The notes under the pieces are model-generated. The model saw nothing but the letters and a program-made list of their open reading frames with translations, was not told the DNA's origin and did not search any database. Source: JAXGTO01 sp040774885 (lineage in GTDB: Bacteria > Actinomycetota > Coriobacteriia > Coriobacteriales > Eggerthellaceae). Taken from it: DNA of 63,057 nt. The DNA is taken from assembly GCA_040774885.1 (NCBI GenBank), contig JAXGTO010000009.1:1-63057 (forward strand), read 5' to 3'. Positions 49,537 through 58,905 of the stretch are shown here, in pieces. Positions within the stretch are counted from its first letter, which is position 1. Every line of letters starts with the position of its first letter. The translations under genes and the position numbers were made by a program.

Positions 49537-50934
49537 ATGGATCAGCTGGGATTCGGCGATATTCTGCGACAGACGCGTGAGCGCAAGGGCCTTGACCTCA
49601 ATGCGACTGCTCGTCGTCTGCGCATTCGCCCCGACATCCTCAAGGCGATAGAAGAAGGTAATTTCGCCGCCATGCCTCCTCGCGGCTACTCCCGAAACAT
49701 GGTCAATGGGTATGCGCGTTATCTGGGGCTCAATCCCACCGATATCACCGGAAAATACCTCGATGAACTCTACGCCTATCAGGTCGGTGCCGCTCGCGCG
49801 GTATCGCGCTCGACGGGCATAGACATGTCGGAAGCCGATAACAGCAGGATGGGTCGCACCTCTCGCAACCAGCGGGTAGGGAATAGGGATTCGGAATCCC
49901 GTCCGTCCCGTTCGCAAGACAATCGTCGTTCCGATCATTCGCATAGAGGCGAAGATGCCCGTATGTCCGATACGCGCAAACGCCGTTCTTCCGGTCGGGA
50001 GGACGAGTCTCCCCGGTCTGGCAGCCGTTCGCGCTCGCAGCAGCGATCAGCATCCGGGTCGGAGTCTTCTCGACGCTCCAGCCGTTCCGGCCAACGTCGC
50101 CAAACCGATTCCGTTGCGGCGCATAATGCATACACCAGTTTTTACACGGGACCCCAGAACCAATCGATATGGCGCAAACGTCTTCCGTATATTTTGGCAG
50201 CGGCAATTATTTTGCTTATCATCATCATTGTCGGCGTTCTTTTGTTCGGCAACAAAGGTTCAGGTAGCCAAGATGCGGTTCCCAATGTTCCTGTGAGTGG
50301 CGTTGCAGACAATCAAGCCACCCAAGATGAGACGACGCAGACGCAAACCGCTTCCGATACGGCGCCGACGAAATTCACGTTCTCGTATACGGTTGCAGAA
50401 GGGACCACTTCTTGGATCGAAGTCATCGTGGATGACGAAGTCAAGGTTGCGCAGTCGGTCACCGGTCCTGTCACCGAATCCTTTGATTGTTCCGGTACCC
50501 TTGAATTCATCTGCGCAAATCCCACTGGTGTGACAGCCCAGCAGGATGGCTCCGATTTGACTTTGACCTCGGGAACGGACGGCGTCGTCGATCTCACCAT
50601 CAATTTCAGCGATGTTCTCAAGCAGTGGATCGCCGATCATCCCGATTCTCAAGCAGCCAAGGATGCTTCTGCTTCCGAAGCCAGCGCTGCTACCGTGCAA
50701 GACGCTACTTCTTCTATCACGACCGATGCTTCTTCTACTTCGTATGATTCGACGTACGGAACCGACGCATCCGGCTATTCTTCATATGACGGCTCGGGCG
50801 CCAGCGCATACGGCACAACTGATTCGAGTACGTACGATACGTATTCTTACGGTACTTCGACAGACACTTCTGGGAATTCGTCTTCCTATGGAACCGGTTA
50901 CGATACCGGTTCCTCTACCACGACTGCTCAGTGA
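49537..50934 (+). CDS. RodZ-like membrane HTH protein with Arg/Ser-rich linker
   Basis: A 465-residue protein: N-terminal helix-turn-helix (residues 5-75, GDILRQTRERKGLDLNATAR), an Arg/Ser/Asp-rich, low-complexity segment (103-189), a transmembrane helix (about 217-238), an external DUF4115-like beta domain (about 290-365) and a Ser/Thr/Tyr/Gly-rich tail (375-465). Domain order matches RodZ, which links MreB to the wall machinery, but many Coriobacteriia lack rod shape and this may serve another role. The start is 4 bases after ftsK. Confidence 0.85.
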   Translation: MDQLGFGDILRQTRERKGLDLNATARRLRIRPDILKAIEEGNFAAMPPRGYSRNMVNGYARYLGLNPTDITGKYLDELYAYQVGAARAVSRSTGIDMSEADNSRMGRTSRNQRVGNRDSESRPSRSQDNRRSDHSHRGEDARMSDTRKRRSSGREDESPRSGSRSRSQQRSASGSESSRRSSRSGQRRQTDSVAAHNAYTSFYTGPQNQSIWRKRLPYILAAAIILLIIIIVGVLLFGNKGSGSQDAVPNVPVSGVADNQATQDETTQTQTASDTAPTKFTFSYTVAEGTTSWIEVIVDDEVKVAQSVTGPVTESFDCSGTLEFICANPTGVTAQQDGSDLTLTSGTDGVVDLTINFSDVLKQWIADHPDSQAAKDASASEASAATVQDATSSITTDASSTSYDSTYGTDASGYSSYDGSGASAYGTTDSSTYDTYSYGTSTDTSGNSSSYGTGYDTGSSTTTAQ

Positions 50935-50991
50935 GCTCCATTGTTCGTATCTGCGTCTTGTGAATGCGGGTATCTTTAGAAAGGAACGTCC

Positions 50992-51489
50992 ATGGCCAAA
51001 GAATCCAGTTTCGACATCGTTTCGAATGTCGATATCCAAGAGCTCGACAACGCCTGCTCGCAAGCTTCCCGCGAAGTTTCGCAGCGCTATGATCTCAAAG
51101 ATACGGGGTCATCGGTCGAACTTGACAAACAAGCGGGAGCAATTACGCTCAAAGCTCCGAGCGATTTCGTATGCGGCCAGGTAAAAGACATCGTTTTGAG
51201 CAAGTTGGTAAAGCGCGGCATCGAACTTTCCGCTGTGGGTTGGGGAACGATTCAACCCGCTTCGGGCGCTACCGTTCGTCAGACCGGAACGGTGGTCCAA
51301 GGAATCGATCGAGATGTGGCCGGAAAGATCAACAAGGATGTCAAAGCCAAGAAGTTCAAGGCAAAAGTCCAAATCGAAGGTGACAAGCTGCGTGTTTCCT
51401 CTGCTTCTTTGGACACGCTCCAAGAAGTGATCGCCTTTGTGAAGGGCAACGATTACGGTCAGCCGCTTCAGTTCATCAACTATCGATAG
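50992..51489 (+). CDS. yajQ: YajQ-family nucleotide-binding protein
   Basis: A 165-residue UPF0234 protein with two ferredoxin-like domains. Signatures are SSFDIVSNVDIQELDNA, ISQRYDLKDT-type sequence (VSQRYDLKDTGSSVEL), and VSSASLDTLQEVI. Members bind c-di-GMP or nucleic acid in other bacteria; no cyclase is in the window. ATG has GAAAGGAACG. Confidence 0.93.
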   Translation: MAKESSFDIVSNVDIQELDNACSQASREVSQRYDLKDTGSSVELDKQAGAITLKAPSDFVCGQVKDIVLSKLVKRGIELSAVGWGTIQPASGATVRQTGTVVQGIDRDVAGKINKDVKAKKFKAKVQIEGDKLRVSSASLDTLQEVIAFVKGNDYGQPLQFINYR

Positions 51490-51498
51490 GGGTCGGTT

Positions 51499-52818
51499 TT
51501 GCCTCTTGCCCATGGTTCGAGAAGCCACGTGAGCATCATCACGCTCGGTTGCGCTAAAAACGAAGTCGATTCGCGCGAGATGGGGACCCGGTTGAAGCAA
51601 GCCGGGTTTTCCCTTGTCGACGACCCTTCCCAAGCAGATGCGATCATCGTCAACACCTGTTCGTTCATCCAGTCTGCCACCGAGGAAAGCCTGCAGGCTA
51701 TCTTCGAGGTGTGCGAGCTCCCGCATTTCGAAGCTGGAGATGCGGTTCTCATCGTCGCCGGCTGCATGCCGGCGCGCTATGGCTCCGAGCTTGAAGGAGA
51801 GCTGCCAGAAGCGCGCGGCTTTGTGCCTTGCAGCCGCGAAGACGATATCGTGGCCGCAGTCGGCCGCGCCCTTGATGTCGAGCCATGTACGACCGATCAA
51901 GAGGTTGCTGTCGAAGTTGCGCCTGAAACCGTTTTCTCCTACGTGAAGATCTCGGATGGGTGCGACCGTTTTTGCTCGTACTGCACCATACCCTTCATTC
52001 GCGGCCGCTATCACAGTTTCACGCTTGATTCCATTGGCCGAGATGTCGATTCTGCCATTGCCTCCGGTGCACGGGAGATCGTCCTCATCGGTCAAGACAC
52101 AGGTATCTGGGGAACCGATTTCAGTGAGCCCGACCGACTTGCGCACTTGTTGGAATCGCTTGCCCAGTCTCATCCTGATACGTGGTTTCGCGTCATGTAC
52201 CTTCAACCCGAAGGCATTGACGATCAATTGATCGAAACGATGAAGAGGTATCCCAATATCTGCAACTACCTTGACATTCCCTTGCAGCATTGCGCTTCTG
52301 GCGTTTTGTCGGCAATGAATCGGAAGGGCAGCTCGCAATCGTATCTATCTCTGATCGCGCATATCAGGTCGATCGTTCCCGACATAACGCTGCGAACGAC
52401 CCTCATTGTGGGCTTCCCCGGTGAATCCGACGCAGATTTCGATGAGCTGCTGGATTTCATCTCTGAAGCGGAATTCGATTACATAGGGGTATTCCCCTAT
52501 TCTCGCGAAGAAGGAACCCGTGCCGCTTCGCTGGACAATCAGATCGATGAAGATGTGAAGCAGCAGCGTGCATCCGAGCTTCGCGATGCAGCCGATGCTG
52601 TTTCCATGGGGGTTGTCGCTTCGCGCATCGGATCGGTTCTCGACGTTCTCGTTGAAGGCGCTGAAGAAGATGGCCAATTATACGGGCGTGCTCAGTGCCA
52701 AGCCCCTGACGTGGATGGGGTGACGTTCGTCGATCGCGGTGTTCCCGGTTGCGTGGGTAGGTATAAGATTGCCGATACGATGCTCTACGAGATGGAAGGG
52801 GAGTGCGAAGATGAATGA
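51499..52818 (+). CDS. rimO: Ribosomal protein S12 methylthiotransferase RimO
   Basis: A 439-residue radical SAM enzyme acting on Asp of S12. N-terminal LGCAKNEVDSREMG, NTCSFIQSATEES, VAGCMPARYG, then radical SAM CDRFCSYC, LIGQDTGIWG, PLQHCASGVLSAMNR, a TRAM domain at the end. RimO-specific features are FIQSA and CMPARY. The start codon is TTG with AGGGG 7 bases upstream; a GTG at 51529 is the alternative. It overlaps the next gene. Confidence 0.94.
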   Translation: MPLAHGSRSHVSIITLGCAKNEVDSREMGTRLKQAGFSLVDDPSQADAIIVNTCSFIQSATEESLQAIFEVCELPHFEAGDAVLIVAGCMPARYGSELEGELPEARGFVPCSREDDIVAAVGRALDVEPCTTDQEVAVEVAPETVFSYVKISDGCDRFCSYCTIPFIRGRYHSFTLDSIGRDVDSAIASGAREIVLIGQDTGIWGTDFSEPDRLAHLLESLAQSHPDTWFRVMYLQPEGIDDQLIETMKRYPNICNYLDIPLQHCASGVLSAMNRKGSSQSYLSLIAHIRSIVPDITLRTTLIVGFPGESDADFDELLDFISEAEFDYIGVFPYSREEGTRAASLDNQIDEDVKQQRASELRDAADAVSMGVVASRIGSVLDVLVEGAEEDGQLYGRAQCQAPDVDGVTFVDRGVPGCVGRYKIADTMLYEMEGECEDE

Positions 52819-54007
52819 AGCCTCGCATGAGCGGCTTTGGACGCCGGCTAACGTGGTGACGCTCCTGCGCATCTGCTTCATTCCCGTTTTCGTCATCGCA
52901 ATCATCAGTCCTTGGCCCGCCTGGTTCCCGCAATGGGCGGATGCTGCCGTATGGAAGCCATGGGTTGCCGCCGGCGTCTTCATCGTCTTGGCTGCCACCG
53001 ACGCGCTTGATGGCTATTTGGCCCGCAGCAGGGGAGAAGTAACCAATCTCGGCAAGTTCATGGATCCGCTCGCCGACAAGATACTGGTTGCAGCCGCCCT
53101 TTTGGCATTGATCGAGCTTGGAGTTCTGCCTTCATGGGTTGCACTTGTCATTCTTACGCGTGAGTTCATCGTTTCCGGCATACGTATGGTTGCTGCAAGC
53201 CAAGGCGTCGTCATTGCGGCAAGTTGGTATGGCAAGGCCAAAACGGTAACCCAGATCATTGCCATCGTGCTGTTCATCATCAAAGATTCCCATCAGGTAA
53301 CCAGCTTTTCGGCCGTGTTGAGCGATTGGCTGTACCTTCTTTCTTGGGCTGTGATGATCGTTGCTTTGATTCTCACAATCGTTTCAATGCTCGATTATTT
53401 CGTTAAAGCCCGCGAGCTTCTCGGCTTCACCAAGGCCCCTAAAGGCGGTTCTGAAGTCACAGCGGCTGGCGCCTCGCAAGTCGATATGCCCGATGCGTCC
53501 ATCAGCCAGCTTGCTGCCGATGTGCTTTCTTCAGCGCGCAAAGAAGGAATGATGCTGGGCACCGCTGAAAGCTGTACGGGAGGTATGATCTCAGAAGCGC
53601 TCACGGCTATTCCCGGTTCTTCCGACGTATTCGCCGGGGGAATCGTCAGCTATTCCAATGATGTCAAATGCGAAGTGCTGGGTGTGCGCGAACTGACGCT
53701 TTCGACATATGGAGCCGTCAGCGAGGAAACGGCCTGCGAGATGGCTCGTGGTGCTCGCAAGCATCTTGGAGCCGATGCTGCCGTATCGGTTACCGGCATC
53801 GCCGGACCGGGCGGTGCAGTTTCCGGCAAGCCCGTCGGCACCGTTTGGATAGGACTTTCCGATGCCGGTATGACCTGCGCCAAGCTCTTCCATTTCGAAG
53901 GAAATCGAGAAGAGGTCCGTCGTCAGGCGGTTTGCCGGGCTCTCGAGTTTTTCTCAGAATCGATTGCGGGTCATGCGGCTTGCGATAGCGAGGCACCCGT
54001 CCAATAG
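52811..54007 (+). CDS. pgsA-cinA: PgsA-CinA fusion: phosphatidylglycerophosphate synthase plus nicotinamide-nucleotide amidase
   Basis: A 398-residue two-domain protein. Residues 8-205 are a CDP-alcohol phosphatidyltransferase with motif D64-ALDG..AR..G..D85-PLAD89 and multiple helices, as in PgsA, which makes phosphatidylglycerophosphate. A linker rich in Ser/Ala (205-230) leads to a CinA C-terminal (PncC) domain (231-398) with TAESCTGGM (Ser254), GGIVSYSNDVK, STYGAVSEETA, and SVTGIAGPGG, which deamidates NMN. In most genomes the two are separate neighbours next to recA; here there is no stop or shift between them. The ATG overlaps rimO by 8 bases. Confidence 0.92.
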   Translation: MNEASHERLWTPANVVTLLRICFIPVFVIAIISPWPAWFPQWADAAVWKPWVAAGVFIVLAATDALDGYLARSRGEVTNLGKFMDPLADKILVAAALLALIELGVLPSWVALVILTREFIVSGIRMVAASQGVVIAASWYGKAKTVTQIIAIVLFIIKDSHQVTSFSAVLSDWLYLLSWAVMIVALILTIVSMLDYFVKARELLGFTKAPKGGSEVTAAGASQVDMPDASISQLAADVLSSARKEGMMLGTAESCTGGMISEALTAIPGSSDVFAGGIVSYSNDVKCEVLGVRELTLSTYGAVSEETACEMARGARKHLGADAAVSVTGIAGPGGAVSGKPVGTVWIGLSDAGMTCAKLFHFEGNREEVRRQAVCRALEFFSESIAGHAACDSEAPVQ

Positions 54008-54117
54008 ATGCAGTTGATTTTGGCATCATCAACGGATGATTCATGAAAGTGCTATGCAAGGAATCCGAAAGCTTTTCGCAACAATTCCCCAAGTATGCTG
54101 CTAAACAGCAAGAGACC

Positions 54118-54145
54118 TTGACGTACAAACATATGTTCGTATAAT
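54118..54145 (+). promoter_or_regulatory. recA promoter with SOS box
   Basis: TTGACG (54118-54123), 16 bases, TATAAT (54140-54145). Between them CAAACATATGTTCG (54126-54139) differs by one base from the Gram-positive LexA consensus CGAACATATGTTCG. LexA would block the promoter. Confidence 0.88.
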
Positions 54146-54183
54146 GGTCTCAACCGCTTTGACGGCAGGTAAAAGGAGAACCG

Positions 54184-55239
54184 ATGAACCAAGATCAAGC
54201 CAAGAACCTCAAACTCACCACTGACCAGATCGAGCAGAAGTTCGGTCAGGGTTCCATCATGAAGCTCGGGGAAAATGGGAAGAATCTCGAAATAGGCGTC
54301 ATTCCGACCGGTGCGTTGCCGCTTGACGTTGCCTTGGGTATCGGGGGAGTTCCCCGTGGGAGGATCGTTGAGATTTACGGGCCTGAATCAAGCGGTAAAA
54401 CCACTTTGGCTCTGCACATACTTGCTGAAGCCCAGGCAACGGGTGGCGTGGTTGCCTTCATCGATGCCGAGCATGCACTCGATCCCGTTTACGCCGCCCG
54501 TTTGGGCGTCGATATCGACGATGTTTTGATTTCTCAGCCTGATACGGGTGAGCAGGCATTGGAAATTTGCGACATGCTGGTCAGAAGCGGTGCCATCGAC
54601 GCAATCGTCATCGACTCCGTTGCCGCATTGGTTCCCCGTGCAGAAATCGAAGGTGAAATCGGCGATGCCTCAGTCGGCCTTCAGGCTCGTCTCATGTCAC
54701 AGGCGTTGCGTAAGCTTGCCGGTTCTCTTTCCAAGTCGAACACCACGTGCATATTCATCAACCAGCTGCGCGAGAAGATCGGCGTCATGTTCGGCAGTCC
54801 CGAAACGACGACGGGAGGTCGTGCGCTTAAATTCTTCTCAAGCGTTCGACTCGATATCCGTCGCTGCGATTATGTTAAAAAAGATGGCGAGACCATCGGC
54901 AACCGTGTGCGGGTCAAGGTAGTGAAGAACAAAGTCGCCCCTCCTTTCAGGCAGGCAGAGTTCGACCTTATGTACGGCGAAGGAATCTCGCGCGAAGGAT
55001 GCATAGTGGATATGGCGGTAGAGTGCGGCGTTGCCAAGAAAAGCGGTGCTTGGTATACCTATGGCGAAGAGCGTTTGGGGCAAGGACGTGAAGCCGCGAA
55101 GAAGACTCTTGCCGACAACGCCGATCTGCGCAACGAAATCGAAGCCAAGGTACGGGCTGAGTATGGCTTGGTCGATTCGGCCGAGAAAGCCGAGCATCAG
55201 GAAAGCACGCCTGCGCCCAAACCAAAATCTTCGAAGTAG
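54184..55239 (+). CDS. recA: Recombinase RecA
   Basis: A 351-residue recombinase. Walker A GPESSGKTT, IDAEHALDPVYAARLGV, Walker B AIVIDSVAALVP and the loop-2 INQLREKIGVMFGSPETTTGG are complete, with a Pro/Lys-rich tail. The ATG has AAAAGGAGAA. A promoter with an SOS box is present, and recX follows 12 bases later. Confidence 0.99.
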   Translation: MNQDQAKNLKLTTDQIEQKFGQGSIMKLGENGKNLEIGVIPTGALPLDVALGIGGVPRGRIVEIYGPESSGKTTLALHILAEAQATGGVVAFIDAEHALDPVYAARLGVDIDDVLISQPDTGEQALEICDMLVRSGAIDAIVIDSVAALVPRAEIEGEIGDASVGLQARLMSQALRKLAGSLSKSNTTCIFINQLREKIGVMFGSPETTTGGRALKFFSSVRLDIRRCDYVKKDGETIGNRVRVKVVKNKVAPPFRQAEFDLMYGEGISREGCIVDMAVECGVAKKSGAWYTYGEERLGQGREAAKKTLADNADLRNEIEAKVRAEYGLVDSAEKAEHQESTPAPKPKSSK

Positions 55240-55251
55240 GGCAGCATTTCA

Positions 55252-55842
55252 ATGGGCCGCGAAATCGACATTGAGAATCTTCGCGAGCGTATTGCCTCTA
55301 TCGAATCAAGCGATTGCCGGCAAAGCGAGGCACCTGCCGGCAAGCAAATCCCCAATGAGCCCGCAGCTGCTCTCTCTGACCATTTCAACACATCTCAATC
55401 TGATGATGCCTTCGCACGCATTATCAGATTGAGCTCGGTACGCGATCGCTGTCAAAGCGAATTGCATGAACGGCTCTTGAAGGAAGACTATCGGTCTGCC
55501 GATATTGAAGAGGCGCTCTCCCGGGCGGTACGATGCGGACTCGTCGACGATCTTCGTTTTGCCGATATGCTCGTTCGGTCGAGGATTTCTTCTGGCAAGG
55601 GGGCAGCATCGATCTCGCGGGAACTCGAGCGTCGCGGAATCGACCCATTTCTACTGGAAGGGTGGCCTGAAGCCTACGGATGCGACAGGGATGCTCAGAT
55701 CGATCGAGCCGTTTCCTTCCTCTCTCGAAAACCTCCTCACGGCAACAATCTGCGCTCAGCAGCATATCGAAAACTTGCGGCAAAAGGCTATTCGCAAGAG
55801 GTGTCCACCGTTGCTGCCCGCACATGGTGTGCTTCTTTGTAA
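55252..55842 (+). CDS. recX: Regulatory protein RecX
   Basis: A 196-residue helical protein that inhibits RecA filaments. Family repeats are seen: SSVRDRCQSELHERLLKEDYRSADIEEALSR and LVDDLRFADMLVRSRISSGKGAASISRELERRGI. An N-terminal part of about 55 residues is less conserved. It is directly after recA and shares its SOS control. Confidence 0.9.
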   Translation: MGREIDIENLRERIASIESSDCRQSEAPAGKQIPNEPAAALSDHFNTSQSDDAFARIIRLSSVRDRCQSELHERLLKEDYRSADIEEALSRAVRCGLVDDLRFADMLVRSRISSGKGAASISRELERRGIDPFLLEGWPEAYGCDRDAQIDRAVSFLSRKPPHGNNLRSAAYRKLAAKGYSQEVSTVAARTWCASL

Positions 55843-55897
55843 CGGATCCAACCCCCTTGCATCCACGCATTCAGCCTATATTTCACCAAGGGCACTG

Positions 55898-55958
55898 TTG
55901 ACGTGCTTTTGTTCTTTTCGGTATTACGCTTTGCAAACAGGGGCCTAACATCTATTAT
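55898..55958 (+). promoter_or_regulatory. Two candidate promoters for rny
   Basis: TTGACG (55898-55903), 18 bases, TATTAC (55922-55927); and TTGCAA (55931-55936), 16 bases, TATTAT (55953-55958). The 277-base interval from recX to rny contains these and nothing coding that I can see. Confidence 0.5.
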
Positions 55959-56119
55959 GTTCAATCGAGAGATTTTCGTACCTGACAAGGTATTTTTCAT
56001 AGATACAAACGAATAGGACGCCCTGTTTTTGCGTGCGATTGTCTCATCGACTTGTGAAGAGCCCGGCAAATTTTTGCCATGAGATATATTCAGAAACGCT
56101 GAATAGGAAAGGGGTCCGG

Positions 56120-57694
56120 ATGCCCGAATTCATCTGGCTCATCATCGGAGCCGTCGTCGGCATCATTATCGGCGTCATCATAGTCAAGGCCATTGCATCT
56201 CAATCTGCAAAGCAGAAAGCGCAAGAAGCCGATGAAATCGTCAACGAAGCTCAGAAGAAGGCGGATCAAGTTCGTCGCGAAGCTGAGATTGAAGCCAAAG
56301 ACGAAGCTCTGCGTTTGCGTCAAGAAGCCCAGGCCGAAAACAAGGATCGTCTTGCTCAGGCCCGTGAAGCCGAGGATCGTTTGAACCAACGAGAGAAATC
56401 TCTCGATCGTCGCAGTGATTCCCTCGATGACCGCGAGCATCAGGTTTCTTCGCTGCAGGGGCAGGTCGAAAAACGCGATCGTGACCTTGATCAGAAGGTC
56501 GAAGAGCTGCAGAGCCAAGAGCAGGAGATCACCGAGCGTGGCCACGAAATCAACCGCAAGCTCGAGCAGGTCGCCGGTCTTACCCAGGATGATGCCAAGC
56601 AGGAGCTTCTCGACAACCTCAAAGACGAGGTTGTAGGCGAATCAGCCGCCATCATCCGTACCGAGGAAGCTCGCACCAAGGCCGAGGCCGACAAAAAATC
56701 CCGCGAGATCCTCTCCATTGCCATCCAGCGAGTTGCTGCCGACTACACCTCCGAGATCACGGTTTCTCCCATCCATATCCCCAGCGATGACCTCAAGGGC
56801 CGCATCATCGGTCGCGAGGGTCGCAACATCCGTTCGTTCGAACAACTCACCGGCACCAATCTCATTATCGATGACACGCCGGAATGCGTCACCATCTCGT
56901 GCTTCGATCCTGTTCGTCGAGCTATCGGCCAAGTTACGATGGAAAACCTCATCGCTGATGGTCGTATTCACCCGGCCCGCATCGAAGAGATGTTCAAGAA
57001 GGCCGAGAAAAACGTCAACCAGAAGGTCAAAGAAGCCGGCGAGCAAGCAACGTTCGATGTCGGCGTGCATGATTTGCATCCCGAACTCGAGAACACGCTA
57101 GGACGTTTGCGCTACCGTACTTCGTATGGACAAAACGTACTCAACCATTCGCTTGAAGTTGCCTATCTTGCGGGCGTGATGGCATCCGAGCTCGGCCTTG
57201 ACCCTGTTCCCGCCAAACGCGCTGGGCTTCTCCACGACCTTGGCAAAGCCATCGACCATGAGGTTGACGGCAGCCATGCCGTCATCGGCGCCGACCTTGC
57301 CCGTCGTTTTGGCGAGAAGCCCGAAATCGTCCATGCTATCGAGGCCCATCATGCCGATGTCGAGCCCAATAGCGTTCTTGACGTGCTCATTCAGGCCGCC
57401 GATGCTATTTCTGCCGCTCGTCCGGGCGCGCGTAAGGAAACCCTCGATGCTTACGTCAAGCGTCTCGAGAAGCTCGAAGAAATCGCCAATGCCCATAAAG
57501 GCGTTGAACGCACCTATGCCATCCAGGCCGGCCGTGAAGTGCGCGTTATGGTCGAGCCAGAGGTCGTCGATGAAGCTGCCACTACGGTGCTTGCGCATGA
57601 CATCGCGCAGCAGATCGAAAAGGAAATGCAGTATCCCGGGCAGGTCAAGGTCGTCGTCATCCGTGAAAGTCGCGCTGTCGACGTTGCAAAATAG
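56120..57694 (+). CDS. rny: Ribonuclease Y
   Basis: A 524-residue membrane-tethered endoribonuclease that starts bulk mRNA decay. N-terminal transmembrane helix (about 3-25), long coiled coil (about 30-190), KH domain (DDLKGRIIGREGRNIRSFEQLTG), and HD domain (LNHSLEVAYLAG, LLHDLGKAIDHE). The ATG at 56120 has AGGAAAGGGG; a longer reading would place 29 polar residues before the membrane helix and is rejected. It is followed 9 bases later by the GHKL ATPase gene. Confidence 0.97.
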   Translation: MPEFIWLIIGAVVGIIIGVIIVKAIASQSAKQKAQEADEIVNEAQKKADQVRREAEIEAKDEALRLRQEAQAENKDRLAQAREAEDRLNQREKSLDRRSDSLDDREHQVSSLQGQVEKRDRDLDQKVEELQSQEQEITERGHEINRKLEQVAGLTQDDAKQELLDNLKDEVVGESAAIIRTEEARTKAEADKKSREILSIAIQRVAADYTSEITVSPIHIPSDDLKGRIIGREGRNIRSFEQLTGTNLIIDDTPECVTISCFDPVRRAIGQVTMENLIADGRIHPARIEEMFKKAEKNVNQKVKEAGEQATFDVGVHDLHPELENTLGRLRYRTSYGQNVLNHSLEVAYLAGVMASELGLDPVPAKRAGLLHDLGKAIDHEVDGSHAVIGADLARRFGEKPEIVHAIEAHHADVEPNSVLDVLIQAADAISAARPGARKETLDAYVKRLEKLEEIANAHKGVERTYAIQAGREVRVMVEPEVVDEAATTVLAHDIAQQIEKEMQYPGQVKVVVIRESRAVDVAK

Positions 57695-57703
57695 CACATC
57701 GGC

Positions 57704-58783
57704 ATGGCACAAGACGATCTGACAGATTTTATTGAAGACGTATGTGGAGACAGCCATCTTCGGGTCGAGGACGACCTCGGAGATGGCTTTGTTCGTCTGC
57801 GGAGCAGTGAAGCCGAGCGGCGCCAAGCCAAAGACGATATTCGTTCTACCGAGGATATCGTCATCGAGATGCTCAGGAATTCTCGCGATGCTTCTGCATG
57901 CAGCATATTCGTAGCTACTTGGAAGTCGGGAGATAAGCGCTGCCTTACTCTGATCGATGACGGCGAGGGCATTCCCGAGCATATGCGTGAACTCGTTTTC
58001 GAACCGCGCGTCACATCCAAGCTGGACAGCTTCCATATGGATACGTGGGGCATTCACGGACGCGGCATGGCGTTGTACTCGATCAAGCAAAACGCGCAGA
58101 AAGCATCAGTGCTCGATTCTGCCGTCGGCGGAGGGAGCGCCATCCATATCGAAACGGACACGAGCCGCCTTTCCGAAAAAACCGACCAGTCGAGTCTGCC
58201 TGAGTTCATCCGTACCGATGACGGCACGCTTGTCGTGCGCGGGCCCCGCAACATCAACCGCATCATTGCCGAGTTTTCATATTTCGACCGTTCGTCGGTT
58301 ACCGTGTATTGCGGATCGCCGGTCGATATCGCCGCCACGCTTTATGCCTTCGGCTGCGCTACGTTGTCTTCGCGGCAACGGGCCTTCAGCGCAGACTTGT
58401 CTTGCTTGCCCCTGTGCAAGCGCTTGGCTACCTGTGCGGATCCCAAGCAGTTCGCTGACGTTGCGGAGAAACTCGGTTTGCCGCTATCCGAAAGGAGCGC
58501 GCGACGCATCATCGACGGTGATATCGCGGGTCTTGATGATGTTCTGGGATCGTTGCATGTGCATCAGCCGGCCAGCGCGACGCAACGAGGAAAGAAGCAT
58601 GCAGGAGGCGATCAGAGGGGGCTCAAGCTCTCTGCTGCGGACCGAGCTGATTTCACGGATAAGGTGAAGCGCGCGTATGGGCCTTTGGCCGATTCGTATT
58701 ATCTTGAAGCGGATGTTGAACCGGAAATTCGCGTCTCGAAAGAATTCCTCACCGTCCGTGTCCCTCTTCGTAAAATAGACTGA
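57704..58783 (+). CDS. Uncharacterised GHKL-type ATPase
   Basis: A 359-residue protein with a single Bergerat ATP-binding fold: N box EMLRNSRDA (55-63), G1 box LIDDGEGIPE (83-92) and G2 box WGIHGRGMAL (115-124). There is no His-containing dimerisation domain, no membrane segment and no receiver, so it is not a sensor kinase; the layout is nearer to MutL, Hsp90 or MORC ATPases. The C-terminal 200 residues match nothing I know. It lies 9 bases after rny and 122 bases before spoVS. The gene order suggests an RNA or DNA handling role, which is inference. Confidence 0.75.
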   Translation: MAQDDLTDFIEDVCGDSHLRVEDDLGDGFVRLRSSEAERRQAKDDIRSTEDIVIEMLRNSRDASACSIFVATWKSGDKRCLTLIDDGEGIPEHMRELVFEPRVTSKLDSFHMDTWGIHGRGMALYSIKQNAQKASVLDSAVGGGSAIHIETDTSRLSEKTDQSSLPEFIRTDDGTLVVRGPRNINRIIAEFSYFDRSSVTVYCGSPVDIAATLYAFGCATLSSRQRAFSADLSCLPLCKRLATCADPKQFADVAEKLGLPLSERSARRIIDGDIAGLDDVLGSLHVHQPASATQRGKKHAGGDQRGLKLSAADRADFTDKVKRAYGPLADSYYLEADVEPEIRVSKEFLTVRVPLRKID

Positions 58784-58793
58784 GGGCTCTCGT

Positions 58794-58822
58794 TTGCCCT
58801 TATGGGCACGAATAGGTAAAAT
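58794..58822 (+). promoter_or_regulatory. Promoter of spoVS
   Basis: TTGCCC (58794-58799), 17 bases, TAAAAT (58817-58822). Confidence 0.65.
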
Positions 58823-58905
58823 ACACCCTGCATTCGTTTCCTGGCTTTTGCACGAGTGCCTACGACTCACAAACATACTTCAAACCGACCATTAAGGAAC
58901 CAGAC

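Noticed and set aside
50640..50934. Ser/Thr/Tyr tail of the RodZ-like protein as a DNA tandem repeat
   Set aside because: Composition is biased, but no regular unit repeats at the DNA level.
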